From an uncultured Granulosicoccaceae bacterium (GTDB lineage Bacteria > Pseudomonadota > Gammaproteobacteria > Granulosicoccales > Granulosicoccaceae): a stretch of 53,009 bases of DNA. This document shows positions 37,256-44,729 of the stretch, one piece after another. The stretch is from assembly GCA_938028465.1 (NCBI GenBank), contig CALJAA010000015.1:1-53009 (forward strand), in the 5' to 3' direction. A program made the position numbers and the translations under genes. The first letter of the stretch is position 1; every line of letters starts with the position of its first letter. A model generated the notes under the pieces. That model worked only from the letters and a program-made list of their open reading frames with translations. It made no database searches and was not told the DNA's origin.

Positions 37256-37546
37256 TTAGTATCTAATGAATAGCGCTGGATGTCGATAGTGCTCTTCGGG
37301 CGTGTTTTCTTGTTTTTTGTCAATGGATGAAACCTGCGCGTCAATTGGGCCAAGGCTGCAAGCTACTTCCATAGCGTCTACCAGTATTGGGTCGCCGCTT
37401 AAGAAAATCTCAACTAGGTGGTCGCCACTTGCTTTTACCCAGCCTGAGACGTTTAACCGTTTGGCGCGGCTTAGGATCCATTCAGGGAAAGTGTCGTTTG
37501 GAAATTGCCCATGTATGAGTAGGGTCACTGTCACGAGCTTTGGCAT
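37256..37546 (-). CDS. Acylphosphatase-like protein lacking catalytic residues
   Basis: A 96-residue protein whose pattern follows the acylphosphatase fold: an N-terminal beta strand with a modified loop (LLIHGQFPNDTF against the usual VQGVxxR), helix, then LNVSGWVKASGDHLVEIFLSG and VDAMEVACSLGP. The catalytic Arg of the loop and the Asn after GWV are not conserved (Asn and Ala here), so enzyme activity is unlikely. It lies 35 nt before the Rieske gene and is the first gene of the operon. A structural or ligand-binding role in the neighbouring system is conceivable. Confidence 0.62.
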   Translation of the reverse strand: MPKLVTVTLLIHGQFPNDTFPEWILSRAKRLNVSGWVKASGDHLVEIFLSGDPILVDAMEVACSLGPIDAQVSSIDKKQENTPEEHYRHPALFIRY

Positions 37547-37629
37547 TGATCGATGTTACTAGAAACACGAGCCAAAACCAATTCTATGTATCCTCCCGAA
37601 GTATCAACTGCACTAATGTAAACTGCTAG

Positions 37630-38562
37630 TTGCGAACCTTTTCTCGGACTCTCTTGAACACAGCTATCAAAACCGACCGACGTGCCAATCTGATCGGCAG
37701 TTTTTGGATGGTTGTGGCAATGGCCGCGTTTGCTGTAGAAGATTCACTGGTAAAGCTTGCGTCCGCTGATGTTCCAGTCGGGCAGATACTCATTATCTTT
37801 GGCTTGGGCGGCGCATTCCTTTTTGGCTGTGCTGCAATCGTGAATCGAGAAAACCTTTTTAGTGCCGATGTTGTATCCAATCCGATGCGCATCCGGGTTG
37901 TGTTTGAAATCATGGGTCGCCTGTTTTACGTGTTGGCAATCGCACTCACACCGATGTCGTCGTCAGTTGTTATCTTGCAAGCCACACCCATTGTGGTAGT
38001 GGCGGGTGCCGCGATTTTCTTTGGCGAAAAAGTCGGTTGGCGACGATGGCTGGCTATCGTGACTGGTTTGATTGGTGTGGTTATTATTATCAGGCCGGGC
38101 ACTGACAGTTTTTCTCTACTCTCTATTCTTGCTGTATTGGGCATGCTGGGTTTTGCAGGGCGTGATCTGGCCAGCCGTGCCGCACCAGCATCGTTAAGTA
38201 TTTCAGTATTAGGCTTTTATGGTTTTCTGTCAGTTGTTGTTGCTGGTGTGTTGTATTCGTTCTGGGCGTCAACCTCATTTGTTTGGCTAAGCGTTACGGC
38301 GGTGGCTTACCTTGCCAGTGCAGTGATCTTTGGTGTTGTAGCTTATTCAGGCTTAATGACAGCCATGCGCACAGGAGAGGTATCCGCTGTGACGCCATTT
38401 AGATACTCGCGTTTGTTGTTTGGGATTGCGTTTGGTGTGCTGTTGTTTGATGAGCGCTTGGATACGCCTATGCTTGTAGGCTGTACGCTTATTGTGATGG
38501 CTGGTTTAGTGATTCTTTGGCGCGGGCAAGTGGCCATGGCAGGGCCTACTCAAAGTAGCTAA
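37630..38562 (+). CDS. EamA/DMT-family membrane transporter
   Basis: A roughly 300-residue membrane protein with ten hydrophobic segments in two EamA repeats (first MVVAMAAFAVEDSLVKLA; second YSGLMTAMRTGEVSAVTPFRYSRLLFG with the conserved EVSxVxPF pattern). Family members export amino acids or other small metabolites. The start is uncertain: TTG 37630 or TTG 37654, neither with a good ribosome binding site. It is divergent from the purine-like operon across only 83 nt, so it may share control with it. Confidence 0.88.
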   Translation: MRTFSRTLLNTAIKTDRRANLIGSFWMVVAMAAFAVEDSLVKLASADVPVGQILIIFGLGGAFLFGCAAIVNRENLFSADVVSNPMRIRVVFEIMGRLFYVLAIALTPMSSSVVILQATPIVVVAGAAIFFGEKVGWRRWLAIVTGLIGVVIIIRPGTDSFSLLSILAVLGMLGFAGRDLASRAAPASLSISVLGFYGFLSVVVAGVLYSFWASTSFVWLSVTAVAYLASAVIFGVVAYSGLMTAMRTGEVSAVTPFRYSRLLFGIAFGVLLFDERLDTPMLVGCTLIVMAGLVILWRGQVAMAGPTQSS

Positions 38563-38587
38563 AAAAGCTAGGCCCTTTATTACGCGC

Positions 38588-38613
38588 AAAAAAACGGCCG
38601 GATAATCCGGCCG
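38588..38613 (-). terminator. Intrinsic terminator after the first OmpA-family gene
   Basis: CGGCCGGAT/ATCCGGCCG (38595-38613) is a perfect stem of up to nine base pairs, and the minus strand continues with seven T (complement of the A-run 38588-38594). It lies 43 nt past the stop at 38656, a typical rho-independent terminator. Confidence 0.88.
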
Positions 38614-38655
38614 AGAATGGGAGCATATGCAGGTTGTTGTACCTGCGAATGAAAC

Positions 38656-39291
38656 CTAGTTAAATGTCATGCGATGCGCGGTTATTTCCACTTCTACGCG
38701 ACGATTGGCTTGCCGCCCTTCAGCTGTATCATTAGATGCGATAGGCGTGCTCTCACCCATGCCTACAGACGTGACCTTGGCATCGGGATACCGACTCTGC
38801 AGCATGCTTGCGATAGTGGCAGCTCGTCGCTCAGATAGATCTTGGTTGTATGTCTCGCTACCACGGCTATCTGTATGGCCAACAACTGAAATGCCAGTTA
38901 CGCCTTTGAAGCCATCTAGCTTGACGTTAAGGTCATCCATTGCGTCCATGCCGGCAGCATTTAGTGTGTCTGAATTTGTATTAAACAAAGACACCCCGCT
39001 TAGCTCTGCAGTAACAACTTCTGCTTTTAGCGGCTCAGCTTTTGGTGCCTCCACTACGGGTTCTGGGGCTGGCTCAGGTTCTGCTTTGATGCCTTCGCAT
39101 GCGTCAATAGCCGCATCATCTGAAAAAGATCCAGCATGCAGGCAATCAGACGTACCCGTTTTCAGTACAGAGTCACCAGTTGCAATGTAGCCATCACCTG
39201 CTTCTACGTCGCCTTCAACAGGGTCGATAGTATGGGCTAGAGCAATATTGGATAGGGCAAAGAGACTGATGGCTAGTATTGTTTTAATCAT
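38656..39291 (-). CDS. OmpA-family outer-membrane/peptidoglycan-associated protein
   Basis: A 211-residue exported protein: signal peptide (cut after ALA), a short region with two Cys (TSDCLHAGSFSDDAAIDACEG, like the C-x-x-G spacer seen in betaproteobacterial and neisserial OmpA proteins), a Pro/Glu/Ala linker and a C-terminal OmpA peptidoglycan-binding domain with NTNSDTLNAAGMDAM, VVGHTDSRGSETYNQDLSERRA and NRRVEVEI. There is no beta-barrel. It is a paralogue of the protein encoded 110 nt upstream. Confidence 0.9.
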   Translation of the reverse strand: MIKTILAISLFALSNIALAHTIDPVEGDVEAGDGYIATGDSVLKTGTSDCLHAGSFSDDAAIDACEGIKAEPEPAPEPVVEAPKAEPLKAEVVTAELSGVSLFNTNSDTLNAAGMDAMDDLNVKLDGFKGVTGISVVGHTDSRGSETYNQDLSERRAATIASMLQSRYPDAKVTSVGMGESTPIASNDTAEGRQANRRVEVEITAHRMTFN

Positions 39292-39320
39292 GTGAGACTC
39301 CGAGATTGGTATGAAGGGGT

Positions 39321-39344
39321 TGGGGAAGCCGAACGGCTTCCCCA
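39321..39344 (-). other. Intercistronic hairpin between the two OmpA-family genes
   Basis: A perfect 10-bp stem with 4-nt loop (TGGGGAAGCC, GAAC, GGCTTCCCCA on the plus strand). No T-run follows in the minus-strand direction, so it would stabilise the upstream transcript or attenuate rather than fully terminate. Confidence 0.6.
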
Positions 39345-39401
39345 GTTACATCTTAAAAAATTTACTACGGTACAAATTTACTACGGTGTTACGAGAACAA
39401 C

Positions 39402-40061
39402 TTACTCAGTAATGCTTTTAGCTGTTACCTGTACTTCTACACGACGGTTAGCTTGACGGCCTTCTGCAGTAGCATTAGTTTCGCGTGGTGAGTTTTCACC
39501 TTCGCCAACCGCAGAAACTGGAACCGATGGGTAAGCATTTTCAAGATATGCCTTAACCGTGTTTGCACGTTTTTCAGACAAGTCTTGGTTATAGGCTTCG
39601 CTACCACGAGAATCAGTGTGGCCAGTTACGACCATTTGTGAGATCTCTTGGAACTTGGCTAGATCGGCAACTAGGTTGGCGATTGCTTCTTGGCCAGCAC
39701 CGTTAAGTTCAGCAGAGTTAGTGGCAAATAAGGCTTGACCACCAAGAGTCGCAATCGAAACAATTGGCTCTTTCTCTACTTCTGGTGTTGGAGTTGGCTC
39801 TGGTTCTGGCTCCGGCTCTGGCTCAGCTTTCGCTTCAATACCATTACAAGCATCAGACGCATTATCATCATTCAGGCCACCCAAGATTAAACATTCACCA
39901 GTACCAGTGCGGAGGGCGTTACCTTTCGCATTGACGTAACCACTGGCTTGATCGCCCTCAATAGGAATATCCCCATCTAAAGCTGCTTCGTGTGCAATAA
40001 CCGCGGTGCTGCCCATTAGTAAGGCGGCGACGGCACTAATTGCTATGACGTTTCTTTTCAT
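39402..40061 (-). CDS. OmpA-family outer-membrane/peptidoglycan-associated protein (paralogue)
   Basis: A 219-residue exported protein with signal peptide (cut after IAHEA or just before), the same two-Cys region (GTGECLILGGLNDDNASDACNG), a linker made of Glu-Pro repeats (PEPEPEPEPTPTPE) and a C-terminal OmpA domain (FATNSAELNGAGQEA, VVTGHTDSRGSEAYNQDLSEKRA, NRRVEVQVTA). GGGAG stands six bases before the ATG, a strong site, suggesting abundant product. The two OmpA-type genes are tandem duplicates with the same domain order. Confidence 0.9.
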   Translation of the reverse strand: MKRNVIAISAVAALLMGSTAVIAHEAALDGDIPIEGDQASGYVNAKGNALRTGTGECLILGGLNDDNASDACNGIEAKAEPEPEPEPEPTPTPEVEKEPIVSIATLGGQALFATNSAELNGAGQEAIANLVADLAKFQEISQMVVTGHTDSRGSEAYNQDLSEKRANTVKAYLENAYPSVPVSAVGEGENSPRETNATAEGRQANRRVEVQVTAKSITE

Positions 40062-40386
40062 GTCTAGCTCCCACTAGTTGACAGTCGAAAAATTGCTAAT
40101 AAAACTAAAAATAAATTGTTATTTCTGTGCCCGATGATTATCACCACCGAACGTAATTCGCCTCACATCTAATCGAGGCGCTCCCCCACATCTTAAATGG
40201 CCATAGTTAATACAGCCAGAACTTTGTTGTATTTTTGCTCTGTATAGCGGTTAAAGGCCAGATTGTAAACACTCTTGGGCTAATTCATGTGGGATAAATA
40301 CAACATGAAAGAGGCCAGTTACCTTTTTGACGCTTGTTGAGTGTAGTGTATTCTACGTAGCTTGCTAGGCCGAAAAAGGATTTTCA
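40062..40386. other. Divergent promoter region, OmpA genes / comF
   Basis: These 325 nt contain no gene-like frame. The first 80 nt are A/T-rich and should hold the OmpA-gene promoter on the minus strand. A sigma-70-like promoter for comF is seen at the other end. Nothing else is recognisable. Confidence 0.5.
40327..40354 (+). promoter_or_regulatory. Predicted sigma-70 promoter of comF
   Basis: TTGACG at 40327-40332 and TATTCT at 40349-40354 with a 16-nt spacer, placing the start of transcription near 40361, some 25 nt before the GTG codon of comF. Confidence 0.5.
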
Positions 40387-41238
40387 GTGCCAAATTATGA
40401 TCAAAAATTACCCCTTTCTGGTGTCATACGAAGCCGACTTTCGCTTCTAATGGGCTATCTATGGCCCAGTGTTTGTTGTATTTGTGCCCACAAGGCCCTT
40501 GCTGGTAAGGATTTGTGCAATAGCTGCCGTAGTCATTTTCCCTATCTTGAGCTTCAGTCTGCTCCCTTGTCGGCGTCTTCCCGGTTTATGACGTTATGTA
40601 TAGCTTGTGGTTTACCGCAATCTGTCGGGGTTAGCCGTTGCAATAATTGTGTCAAACAATCATCACCTTATGCGCATTTGGTGATTCCATTTCGTTACGC
40701 TTACCCGATTGATCGATTAGTGACCAGCCTTAAATACGGCGGCCATTTATCGTACGGCAGAGTATTGGGCAACTTATTAGCCGATGAGATTGAGCGAACT
40801 GGCGCACCAATTCCTGATGCACTGCTGCCAATGCCCATGCACCAGTCTCGGTATCGCCAGCGTGGGTTTAATCAAGCCGATGAATTAGCGTATTGGAGTG
40901 GGTCTCGCTTGGGTGTTGCGGTGTGCGGTCAGTGGGCTCACAGGCATATTGATACCCCGGCATTGGCTGGCTTAAACAAAGCCTCACGCGAGCTTGAAAT
41001 TCGTGGCGCTTTTCAGGTTTCCTCGGCAGTTAGCGGTAAGCACATCGCTATTGTTGATGATGTGCTCACTACGGGTGCTAGCAGCACAGAGCTTGCACGA
41101 GAACTCTATGACACTGGTGCACTCAGTGTATCGTTGTGGGTTGTCGCGAGAACAGCATCCGCCGATGTCGATCAAGCTGAATTCATTAACATGCGTTTGA
41201 GTGAGGCTGGTAGTGTTGCATCATCAAAGCTACCTTGA
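40387..41238 (+). CDS. comF: ComF-family phosphoribosyltransferase-like protein
   Basis: A 283-residue protein: N-terminal double zinc ribbon (CCICAHKALAGKDLCNSC and CIACG...CNNC) and a C-terminal phosphoribosyltransferase domain with PMPMHQSRYRQRGFNQADELA and the PRPP motif IAIVDDVLTTGAS. ComF/GntX proteins aid single-strand DNA uptake or recombination in competent bacteria; presence of type IV pilus genes nearby is compatible. GTG start with AGGA six bases upstream. The last 67 nt overlap the antisense 3' end of the GTPase gene, and the final ~25 residues extend beyond the usual family end. Confidence 0.9.
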   Translation: MPNYDQKLPLSGVIRSRLSLLMGYLWPSVCCICAHKALAGKDLCNSCRSHFPYLELQSAPLSASSRFMTLCIACGLPQSVGVSRCNNCVKQSSPYAHLVIPFRYAYPIDRLVTSLKYGGHLSYGRVLGNLLADEIERTGAPIPDALLPMPMHQSRYRQRGFNQADELAYWSGSRLGVAVCGQWAHRHIDTPALAGLNKASRELEIRGAFQVSSAVSGKHIAIVDDVLTTGASSTELARELYDTGALSVSLWVVARTASADVDQAEFINMRLSEAGSVASSKLP

Positions 41239-42803
41239 CCTGCCACCACATCAGAAAGATTGTTGGCGAGTTGATCGCGTTCAGCTGAAAAACTCTCAAT
41301 TGCTTGTTGGCAGTCAATATCAATTTTATCAACACTCTGTTGTAGGCCTTGTCGTAATCCACGTAATGCAGCAGCTTGCCTGGAAGGTTTGGTGCGCAAT
41401 CGTAAAAACCATGGGATAAACCAAGCCACGCCAATCAACATGGCACTGTGTACGGCAAAGTTACTACCAAGATAGTTGTCTGGGTTAGAACCACTGGTTT
41501 GGAATATCACGACAACGCGGTAGGCAACCCAAGCAAGAGCGATAAGCGGTAGCAGGGTGGCAAGCCAACCGAGCACGCGATAAAGCACTCGTTGCCATCG
41601 GTCCCCTGGTAGTGCAAGTGATTTCGCCAGTGCTTTATTAACCACTGCAGGAAGTGATTCGCGCCATTGGCTTTTTAGTGGCGACAAGTGCCGGTGCAAT
41701 GCAGCGTATGGTAAGCCTGCGGCGCTACTTTGCTGCACGAAACGGTCAATTGCAGTGTTTGCATGCGAAAAGAAAAGATCATCGGCCAAGGCTTTAGGCT
41801 CTGATGACGTTGCAGGTTCTGCAGACTCTGTTGCCTTGCGCCAAGGTAGATACGACAACAAGCTGGTTTCAGGTTCGATAAATTGTTCGGCTATCAACTG
41901 CGCTTTGTAATCTGATGCGGTGATAAGCTCCGTGCTAGCTGTGCTCCAAAGTTGCTGCCAGTGGCTTTTGCAGAGTTGCAACTGTTCGCTCGTGCCCAAT
42001 TGGCTTTGCATACTTGAGGCTTGGCTGGCTAATTGTTCTACTCGCTTCACTACGCCGCGTTTTTCAAGCTGCGAAACTAGTTGGGCATCGGCCAATGAAT
42101 CAATCGTTGTTTCTAGCTCACTAAACTCATCCACAGCGTTGGGATCACCTGATGAATCAGTACAAAAAATATGGGGTTGATCAAACCCAGCATTGTTGAG
42201 TAGCTGGCTAAAATCTGCCCGTTGTCGCTCATCACCTTTGTCCCAATGATTAATGACAAACACCCAAGCGTGCTTGGCGCCATGTTCAAGCAGAAGGCGC
42301 CAACCTTGGTCATCCTTGTAGCGTTCAGGGCTCACAACATAAACCAACAAATCGATATGCGGTAGCCATTGGGTTACCAGATCACGGTGGCCAGCTTCAA
42401 CTGAATCAAAGTCAGGCATATCTAGCCACATAACGGATTGATATCGCTTGTTTTGATGAATGGCCGTTTGCATGCGTTGCATCGGAAACTCATCAGGTAG
42501 GTGATCAACAGCGATTGAACTGTGCACGTACACCGTAATGTTGGTGGATGTTGGGCGAGCAGCGCTAGCTCGTGCGATGTCATCTTTTGCAAGGCGATTT
42601 AATAGGGTGCTCTTGCCCACGCCAGTACCGCCAAACAGGGCGGCTACTAGTGGTCGATTTTCAGCATTGAAGAGATCACTGGGCGTTGCCGTTGATAACT
42701 GTTGCAAGCTATCGACGTTGTCTGTGCTGAGCCAGCCGAGCGTTGATGCGCTGTTGGCCCACTCAAGTAAGCTGTGCTGGAGTTGCTGCAGTTCGTTGCT
42801 CAT
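41172..42803 (-). CDS. Membrane-anchored GTPase with dynamin-like features
   Basis: A 543-residue protein: G1 GGTGVGKST (58-66), G3 MPDFDSVEAG, G4 INHWDKGD (NHWDK instead of NKxD) and a long helical part, then two hydrophobic helices near 405-430 and 450-475 and a short helical tail. This resembles bacterial dynamin-like or YfjP-type GTPases that act at the membrane. The motif PDFDS[VI]EA is shared with the GTPase at 44.7-46.5 kb. It is divergent from the CobT-like gene by 89 nt. The specific function is unknown. Confidence 0.8.
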   Translation of the reverse strand: MSNELQQLQHSLLEWANSASTLGWLSTDNVDSLQQLSTATPSDLFNAENRPLVAALFGGTGVGKSTLLNRLAKDDIARASAARPTSTNITVYVHSSIAVDHLPDEFPMQRMQTAIHQNKRYQSVMWLDMPDFDSVEAGHRDLVTQWLPHIDLLVYVVSPERYKDDQGWRLLLEHGAKHAWVFVINHWDKGDERQRADFSQLLNNAGFDQPHIFCTDSSGDPNAVDEFSELETTIDSLADAQLVSQLEKRGVVKRVEQLASQASSMQSQLGTSEQLQLCKSHWQQLWSTASTELITASDYKAQLIAEQFIEPETSLLSYLPWRKATESAEPATSSEPKALADDLFFSHANTAIDRFVQQSSAAGLPYAALHRHLSPLKSQWRESLPAVVNKALAKSLALPGDRWQRVLYRVLGWLATLLPLIALAWVAYRVVVIFQTSGSNPDNYLGSNFAVHSAMLIGVAWFIPWFLRLRTKPSRQAAALRGLRQGLQQSVDKIDIDCQQAIESFSAERDQLANNLSDVVAGQGSFDDATLPASLKRMLMNSA

Positions 42804-42892
42804 GAGATCGCTAGTTGAGTCGCTGTGTGACTGGGCCTTATCGGACAGTAAGCTATGATAAAGGATCGAAAAACTTCATGCTGTAACCATTA

Positions 42893-44689
42893 ATGGCGGA
42901 ACGAGAGCGACAAGAGCACGACACAAAGCAGCAGGCTACAGAGGCCTGTGCTCGAGCTCTGTTGGCCTGTGAGGCATCCAGGGACACCGTTGACTCGTTA
43001 CAAGAGCATCCGCTCGCACCGTCCATTATTCACGCGCCCTTAGCAAGCGATGGCCCGGAGGCCGCGGTTCGTGGTTGGAATGACTGTATGGCGTTTTTGC
43101 ATGCCTATCACGATAAATCAGTGCATCAAGATCTTTGCCCTGCTGACAAACTCAAAGCCACGATGTTTGATGCGATGGAGTATGAACGGTGTTTGAGTGT
43201 GGGAGCTGAGCATTATCGCGGCGCAGCAATAAACATATTGCAATTTAAACAAGGGCCCAGGAGTGTTGACGCGGGCACAACAATACAAGGGCAACTAGTC
43301 GAACAAATAGTGAATCTTACCCGTAGCGCTTTAGCGATGCAGCCAACCCCGGCGTCCAAAATTACGCAACACCCGGCGGTTCAGCGCTTAGCAGAAACCT
43401 TTACTCAACTACAATCAAGTTTTCAAGCATGCAAAACTGACCAGCGTCTCTTTTCTCAACTCAGTTTGTCTGTATTGGCATTACTTGAAGCCGAGTATGA
43501 TCTAGACGTGGGTGGAGTGCCGGCAGGTGCGTCGGGTGATGAATCTGAAGAACAATCGGGTGACGGTTCAAACATAGAGGGTTCGTCGGAGCAATCAGAA
43601 GGGCAAAGCTCTGATGGTTTGACAGAAGAGACAGAGCAACCGCCATCGGAAGTACTCACGGTTGACAGTGACCAGCCTGATGAGTCAGATAAGCATCACG
43701 CAATAGATGACGCGGCCAGTGTTAGTAGTTCAAGTGGTGAAGCGGCTGCGGCAAACGTAGTAGCGGGAATATCGTATCGCGCTTATACAACCGCGCAAGA
43801 TGAGATTGTTGACGCGGCAAAATTAGATCTCACTCAGGCATTATCAACATATCGCTCTCAATTGGATACCTTTATCAATAGGCACGGCTCGATAGTTAAT
43901 CGGCTGTCTGCGCGCTTACGCCAGTTGTTATTGGCTCAGCAGCGCAGTAGTTGGGCGTTTGATCAAGAAGAGGGCACGTTAGATACCAGTAGGCTGTATC
44001 GCGTAGTCACCACCCCTTCTCATCCGCTCACCTTTAAAGTAGAAGTTGATAGTCTATTCAAAGATACGGCCATATGCGTATTGATCGATAATTCTAAATC
44101 GATGGTGGGTAAGCCCATCGCTACAGCAGCTGCCTGTGCTGACATACTGGCTCAAACCTTAGAGCGCTGTGGAGTGTCGGTTGAAATTCTTGGGTTCACA
44201 ACAACCGAACTACATGGATCTGATTTGCTAAGTCAGTGGCAAGGCCAGGGTGCGACTGCCTCTCCCGGGCGTATGAATGGTTTGCGCCACATCATCTATA
44301 AAAATGCATCTACGCCCTATAGGCGGGCTGCGATGAATTTAGGGGCGATGCTAGATAGAGAGCTACTAAAACAAAATATCGATGGTGAAGCCTTGATATG
44401 GGCTTACGAGCGTTTGCGTGTTAGGCCTAATACAAGAAAAATACTGATGGTGATATCGGATGGTGCGCCGTTGGATGCTTCTACGTTAACTGCTAATCCA
44501 AAAGATTACTTAGTGGCTCACTTACGTAACAGTATCGCAAAAGTTGAAGGTGATAAGCAGATCGAGCTCTGTGCTATCGGTATCAATCATGATGTATCGC
44601 ATTATTATAAAAATGCAGTTTCAATACATGATGCGCGTGATCTAGGTAAGGCTTTGCTTGCACAGTTAAGTGCGTTATTTAAGCGTTAG
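42893..44689 (+). CDS. CobT-like vWA-domain protein
   Basis: A 598-residue protein: helical N-terminal region, a Ser/Glu/Asp-rich low-complexity stretch (about 207-275), then a vWA domain with MIDAS DNSKSM (D399) and the CobT-type C-terminal block RRAAMNLGAML, GEALIWAYERL, RKILMVISDGAP. CobT partners with the AAA+ ATPase CobS in cobaltochelatase; no CobS, CobN or cobalamin gene is nearby, so the function is more likely that of a paralogue. It stands between two related GTPase genes, facing away from the first and toward the second. ATG start, no obvious ribosome binding site. Confidence 0.85.
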   Translation: MAERERQEHDTKQQATEACARALLACEASRDTVDSLQEHPLAPSIIHAPLASDGPEAAVRGWNDCMAFLHAYHDKSVHQDLCPADKLKATMFDAMEYERCLSVGAEHYRGAAINILQFKQGPRSVDAGTTIQGQLVEQIVNLTRSALAMQPTPASKITQHPAVQRLAETFTQLQSSFQACKTDQRLFSQLSLSVLALLEAEYDLDVGGVPAGASGDESEEQSGDGSNIEGSSEQSEGQSSDGLTEETEQPPSEVLTVDSDQPDESDKHHAIDDAASVSSSSGEAAAANVVAGISYRAYTTAQDEIVDAAKLDLTQALSTYRSQLDTFINRHGSIVNRLSARLRQLLLAQQRSSWAFDQEEGTLDTSRLYRVVTTPSHPLTFKVEVDSLFKDTAICVLIDNSKSMVGKPIATAAACADILAQTLERCGVSVEILGFTTTELHGSDLLSQWQGQGATASPGRMNGLRHIIYKNASTPYRRAAMNLGAMLDRELLKQNIDGEALIWAYERLRVRPNTRKILMVISDGAPLDASTLTANPKDYLVAHLRNSIAKVEGDKQIELCAIGINHDVSHYYKNAVSIHDARDLGKALLAQLSALFKR

Positions 44690-44729
44690 GCTCTTCATTT
44701 TTGGCAAGCATTGCATAGGCAGGTAATGC

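Noticed and set aside
43650-43720. Tandem repeats or recombination site in the Ser/Glu/Asp-rich part of the CobT-like gene
   Set aside because: The DNA is not periodic; it is low-complexity protein sequence, common in vWA chelatase subunits.
42893-44689. Cobaltochelatase subunit CobT proper
   Set aside because: The vWA block is CobT-like, but no CobS, CobN or cobalamin gene is present and the neighbours are GTPases.
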